Shown here piece by piece: positions 36,534 through 43,872 of a DNA stretch of 64,000 bases. This stretch comes from an uncultured Collinsella sp. (GTDB taxonomy: Bacteria > Actinomycetota > Coriobacteriia > Coriobacteriales > Coriobacteriaceae), in assembly GCA_900541025.1 (NCBI GenBank), contig UQIL01000010.1, positions 3,696 to 67,695 on the forward strand, in the 5' to 3' direction. The first letter of the stretch is position 1. Every line of letters begins with the position of its first letter. The translations under genes and the position numbers were made by a program. The notes under the pieces were generated by a model that was not told where the DNA came from, ran no database searches, and saw nothing but the letters and a program-made list of their open reading frames with translations.

Positions 36534-36860
36534 TTACACGGCAACGGGGGCCTCTTTGGGGCGTCCCACCCTTGGTGTATCGGCGAGTCGTGCCTCGATG
36601 GAGGCTTTGGACATCATGCGCTTGGTGCCATCCTTCCATGAATCCAGTAGTCCTGCATTTAGCAGTTGTGACACCCGTACTAAGCTAACACCGAGCATAC
36701 GCGCGGCATCCGCTGCGGTGACGGCGGGAATGTCGCCGAGTTCGCGGCTGACGGCTACAGCGACAATCTTGCCGCCGTGTCGCGGCTCATGTTCGAAGTC
36801 TGGCACGGGAAGTTCAATGCCGTCCGAATCAAAGAACTCGAATTCCCATACGTAAACCAG
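36534..36860 (-). CDS. Small helix-turn-helix protein, probable CTG start
   Basis: A 108-residue protein. The C-terminal half has a MerR/excisionase-like HTH, VTAADAARMLGVSLVRVSQLLNAGLLDSW, followed by KRMMSKASIEARL. I place the start at CTG 36860 because AGAGGAGG ends about six bases upstream and the extra 18 codons (MVYVWEFEFFDSDGIE...) continue the frame without a stop. An ATG or GTG with a good ribosome site is absent; the next candidate is GTG 36806. The N-terminal section looks like the start of HicB-type antitoxins (inference, low confidence), but no HicA-like toxin gene adjoins it. Probably DNA-binding. Confidence 0.6.
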   Translation of the reverse strand: MVYVWEFEFFDSDGIELPVPDFEHEPRHGGKIVAVAVSRELGDIPAVTAADAARMLGVSLVRVSQLLNAGLLDSWKDGTKRMMSKASIEARLADTPRVGRPKEAPVAV

Positions 36861-37061
36861 GTAAGACCTCCTCTAATGGCGAATAATGCGAGGCGTGCTC
36901 CTAGAATATTCCAGTCGCATCGATGCAGCCGATCATGTCTATCTTAAAGCCTCGCGCGGACTCGAATTTCAATGTCGCCTAGCGCCTTCGTGCAGGATTC
37001 CCGAAGTGACTAAAATGTGGCCATAGAGACAGTTTTAACGAACCCCATGGGAGTGACACGC

Positions 37062-37331
37062 ATGGATAACAACACCTTGCTGTTCCAGGACAAAGGGTCG
37101 GGCAGGTTTAAAGACGTCAAGGTCTACCTCAACCGTATCGAGGTGCTCAAGAAGGGTACTTTTGGTGGCAAGCACACCGAAATTGTCTATCTTAAGGACA
37201 TTACGGGTGTCAATAGAATCAAAGGCCCCGATGTTTTTCTGCGTAACAGGCTGTTGACTGCTTGCGTCTTTAGTCTGAGCAGCCGTGCGAAGGCCCAGGA
37301 GTTTGTGAACGCGCTGAACTCGGTGATGTAG
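37062..37331 (+). CDS. Small PH-like domain protein
   Basis: An 89-residue soluble protein: short beta-rich N-terminus (LLFQDKGSGRFKDVKVYLNRIEVLKKG) and a final helix (SRAKAQEFVNALNSVM). The pattern fits bacterial PH-like/DUF4429-type domains, where the phrase YLKDITGV is typical. Function unknown. GGGAGTG precedes ATG 37062. It is convergent with the phospholipase gene. Confidence 0.6.
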   Translation: MDNNTLLFQDKGSGRFKDVKVYLNRIEVLKKGTFGGKHTEIVYLKDITGVNRIKGPDVFLRNRLLTACVFSLSSRAKAQEFVNALNSVM

Positions 37332-37355
37332 CCTATGGCGGCGTTCGGGCCAAGG

Positions 37356-37396
37356 TAAAAATCGGGGGCACAGAACGGTATCCTGCGCCCCCGATT
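37356..37396 (-). terminator. Terminator after the phospholipase gene
   Basis: On the minus strand AATCGGGGGC pairs with GCCCCCGATT (arms 37387-37396 and 37360-37369), followed by a T-run. It may also stop the convergent small gene. Confidence 0.8.
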
Positions 37397-37425
37397 GAGT
37401 CGATGTGTCTAAAAGGCCGGCTTGC

Positions 37426-39921
37426 CTATTCGTTAACGTCCTCGGTATTGTCGCGGTCACTGGCAAGCATTGCTGCACCTGCGACCGTTGTCGCCACGGC
37501 GGCGGCAGCGAGCCCGGCGGCAACGCCGGAGCCGTCACCCGTGTTGGCGAGCTTTCCGCCCGAGCCCTTGCTCTTGTTGCCCTTGCCGTTCTTGTCGGCG
37601 CTGCCTGCGTTGGAACCCGTGCCACCGTCGGTGCCGCTGCCGGCGCCGCCTGCACCGTCCGAGGCCGCTACGGTAAAGCTTGCGGCTCCGTCGCTGGCGA
37701 GCGTGTAGTTCTGCGCCGCGTCGCCCAAGAGACCGTTCACGCGCACCCAGTACGTTCCTGCGGCAAATGTTTCGCCTTCGGCCATTGCTGTTGTGCCCGG
37801 AGCGCCGTTCGCGTCGTGCACAAACTCGAGATGGGCCGTGCAGGCATCGGTTTCGAGCTTGCCCTCGAGTGATGCCGCAATCTTGGCGCGCACGTCTTCG
37901 CCGGCCTTAAGGCCTTCGAGTCCCTCAAAATGGGGCGTCAGCGCGCGTGGATCGATATCGATGGGCACGGAGCCCCGCAGCCCCGTAACGGTCTCGTTGC
38001 CCAGGGCGTCGACATCCACATATTCGATGGCAAACGCATGGCCCGAAGCCGCCACGTTGAGTACGTTGCTGCTGTCGACGAGGCGGAAATGACCCTCGCC
38101 AACGGTCTTGCCGTCCTGGAGCGAGGCGTCGCTCAGCGAGTTGCCGTACGTCATGCGCATGCGGGTCGGGAGGTAGTACGAAGCTGTCTGCTTGTGCTGT
38201 GTATCGTAATCGTAATTGCGCTGGTAGATGCTCCGGGCCAGCGCCGCATCAACAAAGTCGGATGCGATGATGCCAATGTGCTTGAGGTAATCTGACTTTG
38301 TATCCTCGGTGCCGCTGTGATTGATGTACGGGCTCTTATACAGATGCTCGTTGACTACTCGTGCCGAGGTAAAAGGATTGCCTCCGTGCGACAAGCCCGT
38401 GCAGCTGGTGTAGTTGATAGACCAGCAACGCTCCTGGACTTGCACCTTGGCCCCGTCATCGTCCACGACGTCCACCTTGTTGCGCGTGCGCCCGGTCGTT
38501 TCCTTCAGCGCATTATCGACCCAGCTGAGCTTGTCGGTTCCCGTGAGTTTGTACTTGTCCTGGGCATATACCTTGGTGCAATAGGGCTCTTCATTGCCCG
38601 TTTCCCCTATGGCTTCAAATCCCCGCGCGTCTTGGACGAGACACATCGACTGCCCGGAATGCGCCTTGATCTTGTCATCCCATTGGGTGAGGTCGAGGCC
38701 CCACGTGTGGCCGCTTACGCTGTTGCCGGCGAGCCCAAATCGACGCAGCAGGACGATCTTTCCGCGCACCTCGCCCAGCGTGGGGACGTGGCTCGACGTG
38801 TAGAACAGGTTGGGGTTATCGGCCATAACCTTGGCGAAGGCCGTCGTTATGCTTTCGTCGGTAGCCTCATCGTTGCCGCGCGATGCGAGCATGATGAGCG
38901 CTTCTGACGGGTTTTCGTTCAAAAACGTTTTGAAGTAGCCTATGACATCGGAGAGATGCAGATAGTTCCCGTCTTTTTTGAGTAGGTAGAAAATCCCGTG
39001 GTCGATGCCGGGGTCATCGCCCTTTCCGAGCCGGATATCAAAATAGCGAATGCCTTCGAGCAACTGCGTGGGAATGTAATCCTGCTGGCATTTTACTTGC
39101 GAGGATTGGGGCTCAGTGTCGTTGTCCACGCTGCAGGTGCCCGAATCGTGCGTACCCGGGATGCTCAGCTCGTCGAGGAACTTGTTGTCGTCGACGTATT
39201 TCATCCAACATGGTCCGTCGACGTAGCTGCTGTACGTGATCCAGTCGAGGCTGCTAACCGTGGCATCGTTCTTTTTCATGTCGTAACCGATAAGTTCGAG
39301 CTCCCACGGAATGCTCTTACTCTTATGGCAGATCTTATTGTTGTCCTGGTCTTTGCCGTTCGATTCTATTGCCAGGTACTTAATGTCTTTTTTCTCGGTT
39401 TCTTTCTCGACCGTGCGGTCTCGGATGATGTAGGTTCCGTTTGATTGACGCTCGAACGCAAAAGCGCGGCTGGGCTTGTTGTCATACTCGCCGCCCCATA
39501 CGTGGATGACCTTTCCATCTTTGTCCGAGTCGTCGTCGACCGACCAAATGCTGTAGCCCGTCTTTTTATGCTCTTCGAAATTGAGCAAGGTGCGGATGGC
39601 GTACCAGTTTGTATCGTCATTCTTGGTCGTTACGTTCTCAAGGATGAGCTTGCTGGACGTGCCGTCGTTAAACAGGTGACAGACGTTGCCGCGAACGTTG
39701 CCGTCTTGGTTGACGCTCGCGGTGCGATAATAGCCCGCGGGGCGAAGGCGAATGACGAAATTGTCGAGGCTGTCCGACGGTGCGGGCGTTTTGTCTGCAA
39801 ATGCCGCTCGCAGGGGAATGCCCGGCGCTGCGGTTTCGGGCAGGCTTGCAAGTGGTGACAACGCCGCAAGCCCTAGGCCCAGCGTAAACGCTCGGCGGCT
39901 GATGGCATGGTGTTCGGTCAT
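37426..39921 (-). CDS. Tat-exported, cell-wall-anchored phosphatidylinositol phospholipase C-like protein
   Basis: An 831-residue surface enzyme. A twin-arginine signal (SRRAFTLGLGLAALSPLASL) is near residue 9. A ricin-like or glycan-binding-looking beta region occupies about 45-230. The PI-PLC X domain follows, with the catalytic context LSIPGTHDSGTCSV and EGIRYFDIRLG, later DHGIFYL. It cleaves phosphatidylinositol or GPI-type lipids to cyclic inositol phosphate. The C-terminus has Gly/Ser/Lys spacer repeats, the sortase motif LANTG, a hydrophobic stretch and a short tail. The tail is acidic rather than basic, which is unusual. GGAGAA precedes ATG 39921. A palindromic operator overlaps its promoter region. 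Confidence 0.87.
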   Translation of the reverse strand: MTEHHAISRRAFTLGLGLAALSPLASLPETAAPGIPLRAAFADKTPAPSDSLDNFVIRLRPAGYYRTASVNQDGNVRGNVCHLFNDGTSSKLILENVTTKNDDTNWYAIRTLLNFEEHKKTGYSIWSVDDDSDKDGKVIHVWGGEYDNKPSRAFAFERQSNGTYIIRDRTVEKETEKKDIKYLAIESNGKDQDNNKICHKSKSIPWELELIGYDMKKNDATVSSLDWITYSSYVDGPCWMKYVDDNKFLDELSIPGTHDSGTCSVDNDTEPQSSQVKCQQDYIPTQLLEGIRYFDIRLGKGDDPGIDHGIFYLLKKDGNYLHLSDVIGYFKTFLNENPSEALIMLASRGNDEATDESITTAFAKVMADNPNLFYTSSHVPTLGEVRGKIVLLRRFGLAGNSVSGHTWGLDLTQWDDKIKAHSGQSMCLVQDARGFEAIGETGNEEPYCTKVYAQDKYKLTGTDKLSWVDNALKETTGRTRNKVDVVDDDGAKVQVQERCWSINYTSCTGLSHGGNPFTSARVVNEHLYKSPYINHSGTEDTKSDYLKHIGIIASDFVDAALARSIYQRNYDYDTQHKQTASYYLPTRMRMTYGNSLSDASLQDGKTVGEGHFRLVDSSNVLNVAASGHAFAIEYVDVDALGNETVTGLRGSVPIDIDPRALTPHFEGLEGLKAGEDVRAKIAASLEGKLETDACTAHLEFVHDANGAPGTTAMAEGETFAAGTYWVRVNGLLGDAAQNYTLASDGAASFTVAASDGAGGAGSGTDGGTGSNAGSADKNGKGNKSKGSGGKLANTGDGSGVAAGLAAAAVATTVAGAAMLASDRDNTEDVNE

Positions 39922-39959
39922 AACTTCTCCATTCGCAGAGTGCGGTTATGCGATAGTTT

Positions 39960-39977
39960 TGGTCACTATACTGACCA
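39960..39977 (-). promoter_or_regulatory. Palindrome overlapping the phospholipase promoter
   Basis: TGGTCACTATACTGACCA is TGGTCA-N6-TGACCA. Its spacer contains TATAGT on the minus strand, a good -10 hexamer, about 40 bp upstream of the phospholipase start. It looks like a repressor site. Confidence 0.45.
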
Positions 39978-40121
39978 GATGTTTAAAGATGCTGGTTTAA
40001 TTGTCTGCTCGGCGCAATAAATCGGTGGGCGGACGTGTTGGGGTGTTTGTCGTGTTCGTACTGTTGCCACATTTGGGGCGGTTCCGGCGTCCGGCGTCCT
40101 CGCGTTCGTCGGCTACCGGCA

Positions 40122-40153
40122 TAAGAAAAGGAGGGTCGGTTTACCGGCCCTCC
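40122..40153 (-). terminator. Terminator after the first lipoprotein gene
   Basis: On the minus strand GGAGGGCCGGT pairs with ACCGACCCTCC with one mismatch, followed by TTTTCTTA. Confidence 0.75.
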
Positions 40154-40226
40154 CTTGGTACGAAGCGCTGGGATACCGTCGCTTGTTTACGCTGCGCCCG
40201 TGTTTCCCGCTGCGCTCGCCAGTCGC

Positions 40227-40820
40227 TTAGCGTTTAATCTCGATATCCTCGAGCTTAACGTCCATGGCCTCGGTCTTGGCCTTGGCGATGTCGTCGGCAA
40301 ATTCCAGAGACTCCATCATGGTCTCGACGGCGTCCTTGTGCTCCTCGACATTGTCGATACGCACGTACACACTGCCGCCGTCAACGTCAGTGAAGTACTC
40401 GGTCGTCACGCCGCCCGAGTGCGTAAAGTAGGCGCTGCGCCAGGTCTTGCCGTTGTACTTAACGGGATCGCTCTCGGTCCATCCGGAGTTGGCCTTCCAC
40501 TTTGCCTCGTAGTCAAACAGTTCATCGGCGTTCTTGTCAGGATCGAAGACGGGGATGAAGCGGTCGCTGGCATGCTCGCTCTCGGTGAACTTAAACTGGG
40601 CCCTGTCGGCGGTATCGCCTGCGACGTCCGTGATTTCGACGCCCTCGGGGACTTCGACCTTAAACCAAATGAAGTCGGTCCTCATATCCACGGCTGGTTT
40701 TTCTGCTCCGCCGCCACCGCCACTTCCGGTAGCGCCGCCGCTGCCACCGCAGCCCACCAGGGCAACTGCGGCAAAGAGACTGATGCAGAGGGTGAGAATC
40801 GCAAAGGCCTTCTTTTTCAT
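40227..40820 (-). CDS. Lipoprotein, paralogue of the next gene
   Basis: A 197-residue secreted lipoprotein. Signal peptide MKKKAFAILTLCISLFAAVALVGCGGS with lipobox LVGC. A Gly-rich linker is followed by a compact domain opening TDFIWFKVEVPEGVEI and ending VYVRIDNVEEHKDAVETMMESLEFADDIAKAKTE. The whole protein parallels the product of 41047-41652 block by block, so the two arose by tandem duplication. Domain family unknown. GAGGAGG precedes the ATG. An upstream 20-bp motif is shared with its paralogue. Confidence 0.8.
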   Translation of the reverse strand: MKKKAFAILTLCISLFAAVALVGCGGSGGATGSGGGGGAEKPAVDMRTDFIWFKVEVPEGVEITDVAGDTADRAQFKFTESEHASDRFIPVFDPDKNADELFDYEAKWKANSGWTESDPVKYNGKTWRSAYFTHSGGVTTEYFTDVDGGSVYVRIDNVEEHKDAVETMMESLEFADDIAKAKTEAMDVKLEDIEIKR

Positions 40821-40891
40821 GGTCGTGTCCTCCTCGATCTGTAACCGCCCATGGATTACCTGCCTTTACTGTACGCGCGGGCGGCTCGTTC

Positions 40892-40911
40892 AGGTGGGCC
40901 ATGTGTCCCAT
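40892..40911. repeat. 20-bp motif copy 1 upstream of lipoprotein gene
   Basis: AGGTGGGCCATGTGTCCCAT, identical to 41848-41867. It is 72 bp upstream of the first lipoprotein start. The core TGGG...CCCA is partly palindromic, so it may be a regulatory site carried along in the duplication. Confidence 0.5.
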
Positions 40912-40964
40912 TCTGGGGGCCTGATTTGCGCCGACAAGTGGCAATATGCTCGGGCGTAAAAGAG

Positions 40965-40992
40965 GGGAGGGCCGGCCGATCCAATCCTCCCC
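40965..40992 (-). terminator. Terminator after the second lipoprotein gene
   Basis: On the minus strand GGGGAGG pairs with CCTCCCC (arms 40986-40992 and 40974-40980), followed by TCTTTTA. Confidence 0.65.
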
Positions 40993-41046
40993 TGGCTGGG
41001 CGTCCGATCATTTAATGACTGCGCATGCGATGCTGCGTGCGAGCCC

Positions 41047-41652
41047 CTAATGCTTGATCTCGATGCTCGAAATCTCGACTTCGCGTGCCTCGGCAACTGC
41101 CTTCGCCATGTCATCGGGAAACTCGATGGAGTTGAGGAGCGCCTCGGCTTCTTTCTTATGCAGATCGAAGTTCGAGATGAGGACGTAGACGCTTCCCGGC
41201 TCAACGTCGGTAAAAAGCATGGTTGAGACGCCGCTGTTGTCCTCGTACGTTCCGACGAGCCATGTCCTGCCGTTATACTCGACGGACCCGCCATCCTTCC
41301 ACTGGAACGTATCCCTCTTCTTTTCCGCCTGGTCGGCGTGGGATTCCTCGGCCGTCAGCGCTTTTTTCCAAACGGGGATAAAGCGATCGGCCGAACCGTT
41401 CTCGTCTTCGGGGAAAGTGAGCTGGACCTTGTCGGCATTCTTGCCAGCGGAGTCGCTCACGCCAACGCTCTCGGGCATCTCGACCTTAAACCAGATAAAG
41501 TCAGTCTTTTCGGCGACGGGGGCCTTTTCCCTGCTCTCGCTCTTGGCGGTGCTGCCGCTTCCGCCCGATGCGCTCCCGCCGCAGCCGACAAGGGCAAATG
41601 CGGCAAAGAGGGCGATGCAAAGGGAAAGAATCGATAGGGTCTTTTTCTTCAT
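41047..41652 (-). CDS. Lipoprotein, paralogue of the preceding gene
   Basis: A 201-residue secreted lipoprotein with signal MKKKTLSILSLCIALFAAFALVGCGG (lipobox LVGC). The same domain as its neighbour follows: KTDFIWFKVEMPESVGVSD, DRFIPVW, EYNGRTWLVGTYEDNSGVS, VYVLISNFDLHKKEAEALLNSIEFPDDMAKA (in parts). Function unknown; possibly a surface ligand-binding module. ATG 41652 has GGAGGA about ten bases upstream. Each copy has its own terminator, so they are separate transcripts. Confidence 0.8.
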   Translation of the reverse strand: MKKKTLSILSLCIALFAAFALVGCGGSASGGSGSTAKSESREKAPVAEKTDFIWFKVEMPESVGVSDSAGKNADKVQLTFPEDENGSADRFIPVWKKALTAEESHADQAEKKRDTFQWKDGGSVEYNGRTWLVGTYEDNSGVSTMLFTDVEPGSVYVLISNFDLHKKEAEALLNSIEFPDDMAKAVAEAREVEISSIEIKH

Positions 41653-41847
41653 GGTGGCGTCCTCCTTGTCTGCCAGGGACATCGTGCGCCGCGGATCGCT
41701 GGGGCGGCGGTTACGCATGCACATGATGCCTTTGTTTACTGTGCGGTTATTCCTCCATTCGTCGTCCGGCGCCGTGATGAGCTTGCCCCAACATAGGGCT
41801 CCTTACCTATATGTATGCCCCAGTTGCCGCTGCCCGGGAGTCTCGAA

Positions 41848-41867
41848 AGGTGGGCCATGTGTCCCAT
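41848..41867. repeat. 20-bp motif copy 2 upstream of lipoprotein gene
   Basis: Identical to 40892-40911, here 196 bp upstream of the second lipoprotein start. The rest of 41653-42028 holds no gene. It is the shared upstream region of the lipoprotein gene and, in the other direction, the cyclohydrolase operon. Confidence 0.5.
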
Positions 41868-42028
41868 GTTTGTGTCGCTGCCGCCTATCGTGTGCCATAG
41901 AAATCCGCGATGGCCAGGTGCGCTGACGCTCATGTGCTTATGGGCTAGACTTAGCACCATTACGTGATCGATGCGGTCGGTCGGCGGTTGCCACCCGACC
42001 GATGTATATGACTTGAAGGTGCATGTGT

Positions 42029-42661
42029 ATGAGCCAAGAGATGATGGACAAGACCTGCCGCGGGTTTGCCGAGGCGCTGGCCGCGCGCGAGCCGGTTCCC
42101 GGCGGTGGCAGCGCGAGCGCCTTTGTGGGCGCGCTGGGCGCCTCGCTGTGCGGAATGGTTGCCCGCTACGGTGCGACCAATCCCGCGCTTGCTGATCGTG
42201 CGGATGACCTGACGCGTGCGTTTGCCCATGCTGATGAGCTGGCCCAGGAGCTTGTCGAGTTGGTTGCCGAGGACGTTCGTGCCTATGGGCAGGTGTCCGC
42301 GGCGTACGGTATTCCGCGTGACGATCCGGCTCGAGCGACCGCGATTCAGGATGCGCTGCATGTGGCCGCTATGCCGCCGTATCGCATTATGGATGCCTGC
42401 GGGCGTGCGCTGGCGCTGCTCGAGGACATGGCCGACAAGGGTTCGCGTCAGCTGCTGTCCGATGTGGCGTGCGGCGCCGTGTTCTGCCGTTCCGCTATGC
42501 AGGGCGCGAGCTTGACGCTCTTTGCCAACACCACGTCTATGAAGGACCGGGCGCGCGCCGAGGAGCTCGAGACCGCGTGCGATGAGCTGCTCGACACGTG
42601 GTTGCCGCGCGCCGATGCGCTGGCGCGCCGCGCCGCCGACGCTGCAAGGAAGAGAGGATAG
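42029..42661 (+). CDS. fchA: Methenyltetrahydrofolate cyclohydrolase, FTCD-C/FchA type
   Basis: A 210-residue all-helical protein of the formiminotransferase-cyclodeaminase C-terminal family. The folate-binding loop VPGGGSASAFVGALGASL is near residues 24-41. Stand-alone members in acetogens and relatives interconvert 5,10-methenyl-THF and 10-formyl-THF. The gene ends two bases before folD, so the two act together. Of two in-frame ATGs, 42029 is preferred because GAAGGTG lies about seven bases upstream. A cyclodeaminase role on formimino-THF is the alternative, but no histidine or purine degradation genes are nearby. Confidence 0.82.
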   Translation: MSQEMMDKTCRGFAEALAAREPVPGGGSASAFVGALGASLCGMVARYGATNPALADRADDLTRAFAHADELAQELVELVAEDVRAYGQVSAAYGIPRDDPARATAIQDALHVAAMPPYRIMDACGRALALLEDMADKGSRQLLSDVACGAVFCRSAMQGASLTLFANTTSMKDRARAEELETACDELLDTWLPRADALARRAADAARKRG

Positions 42662-42663
42662 CC

Positions 42664-43518
42664 ATGGCTGAACTGCTGAAGGGTGCTCCCGTCGCTCGCG
42701 CTTTGACTGAGGAACTTGCTGCTCGCTGCGCAGCCCTGCGCGAGCGGGGCGTTGTTCCGACGTTGGCTATCGTGCGTGTGGGTGAACGCGAGGACGACCT
42801 ATCCTACGAGCGCGGTGCGCTCAGGCGCTGCGAGAAGGTTGGCATTGAAGCTCGCCGCGTTTTGCTTCCCGCCGATGTTTCGCAGGACGAGCTGTTGGCG
42901 GCCATCGAGGACATCAATTCCGACCCCGCTGTTCATGGCTGCCTGATGTTCCGCCCGCTGCCCGCCGGCCTTGACGAGGACGCGGTTGCCTCGGCACTCG
43001 ATCCCGCCAAGGACGTTGACTCCATGACGCCGGCTTCGCTGCTCACCACGCTTTCGGGGCGCGGCGAGGGTTTTGCCCCCTGCACAGCCGAAGCCGTGCT
43101 TGCTTTGCTGGATCATTACGGCGTTGAGCTGGATGGAGCTAAGGTTGCTGTGGTCGGTCGGTCTCTGGTGATTGGCCGTCCCGTTGCCGCCATGCTTACG
43201 GCGAGCAATGCGACCGTGACGACGTGCCATACGCATACGCACGACCTTGCTGCCGAGTGCCGTGCTGCCGACATTGTGGTTGCCGCCGTTGGACGCGCAC
43301 GTACGATTGGCGTGGATGCGGTTCGCGAGGGCCAGACGATCATCGATGTTGGCATTAATTGGGACGAGGCCGCTGGCAAGCTGGTGGGTGACGTCGATTC
43401 TGATGCTGCGGAGCCGGTCGTTAACGCCATCACGCCCGTGCCGGGCGGCGTGGGGGCTGTGACCACCGCAATTCTCGCCAAACACGTGATTGAGGCGGCG
43501 GAGCGCGCATCGAAATAG
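42664..43518 (+). CDS. folD: Bifunctional-type FolD lacking the cyclohydrolase Lys and Gln
   Basis: A 284-residue methylene-THF dehydrogenase/methenyl-THF cyclohydrolase family member. The NAD(P) domain has AKVAVVGRSLVIGRPVAAML, and ITPVPGGVGAVTTA is conserved. Aligned to E. coli FolD without gaps, Tyr52 is kept (Tyr48 here). Lys56 becomes Ala52 in SYERGALRRC. Gln98 becomes Phe96 in LMFRPLPAG. Asp121 is kept (Asp119, KDVDS). The Lys is needed for cyclohydrolase chemistry in characterised homologues, so this enzyme is probably dehydrogenase-only, with FchA next door doing the other step. GAGAGGA precedes ATG 42664. Confidence 0.9.
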   Translation: MAELLKGAPVARALTEELAARCAALRERGVVPTLAIVRVGEREDDLSYERGALRRCEKVGIEARRVLLPADVSQDELLAAIEDINSDPAVHGCLMFRPLPAGLDEDAVASALDPAKDVDSMTPASLLTTLSGRGEGFAPCTAEAVLALLDHYGVELDGAKVAVVGRSLVIGRPVAAMLTASNATVTTCHTHTHDLAAECRAADIVVAAVGRARTIGVDAVREGQTIIDVGINWDEAAGKLVGDVDSDAAEPVVNAITPVPGGVGAVTTAILAKHVIEAAERASK

Positions 43519-43555
43519 GCGTTTTGGGCTGTTTGAGGGGTTAGCCATATACCAC

Positions 43556-43785
43556 GTGGTCAAAAAGCGCAAAATATGAGTACTGTTGCCATGATAGTCA
43601 CATATGTTTTACGTCTTTTGGGTTTCCTAACGATATTCATTCTCGTTAGGAAACCCATTTTATTGAACCTATGGGGAATAACGCTGTCTCGCTTTTGGAC
43701 AAATAGGGATCTTCAGCACTCATTACAAGGAAATTTGCTGCTACTAAATTGGTGACAGTACTCATATTTGGCATTTTTTGACCAC
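43556..43785. mobile_element. 230-bp palindromic AT-rich element (MITE-like, E6)
   Basis: Terminal inverted repeats of 36 bp (43556-43591 and 43750-43785) match at 31 of 36 positions: GTGGTCAAAAA, then AAATATGAGTACTGT. Inside lies a perfect 15-bp hairpin TGGGTTTCCTAACGA (43619-43633/43643-43657). GC is far below that of the flanking genes, and no ORF is present. It separates folD from the dipeptidase gene. Consistent with a miniature inverted-repeat element; no target-site duplication is evident. Confidence 0.6.
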
Positions 43786-43872
43786 AGGAGCTGCCGGGGC
43801 GGCGGTTTCGCCCTTTCTGCGCCGAAGCGATACACTGTTATCGTTTGATTTCTTCGCTCAAGGAGGATGCGC

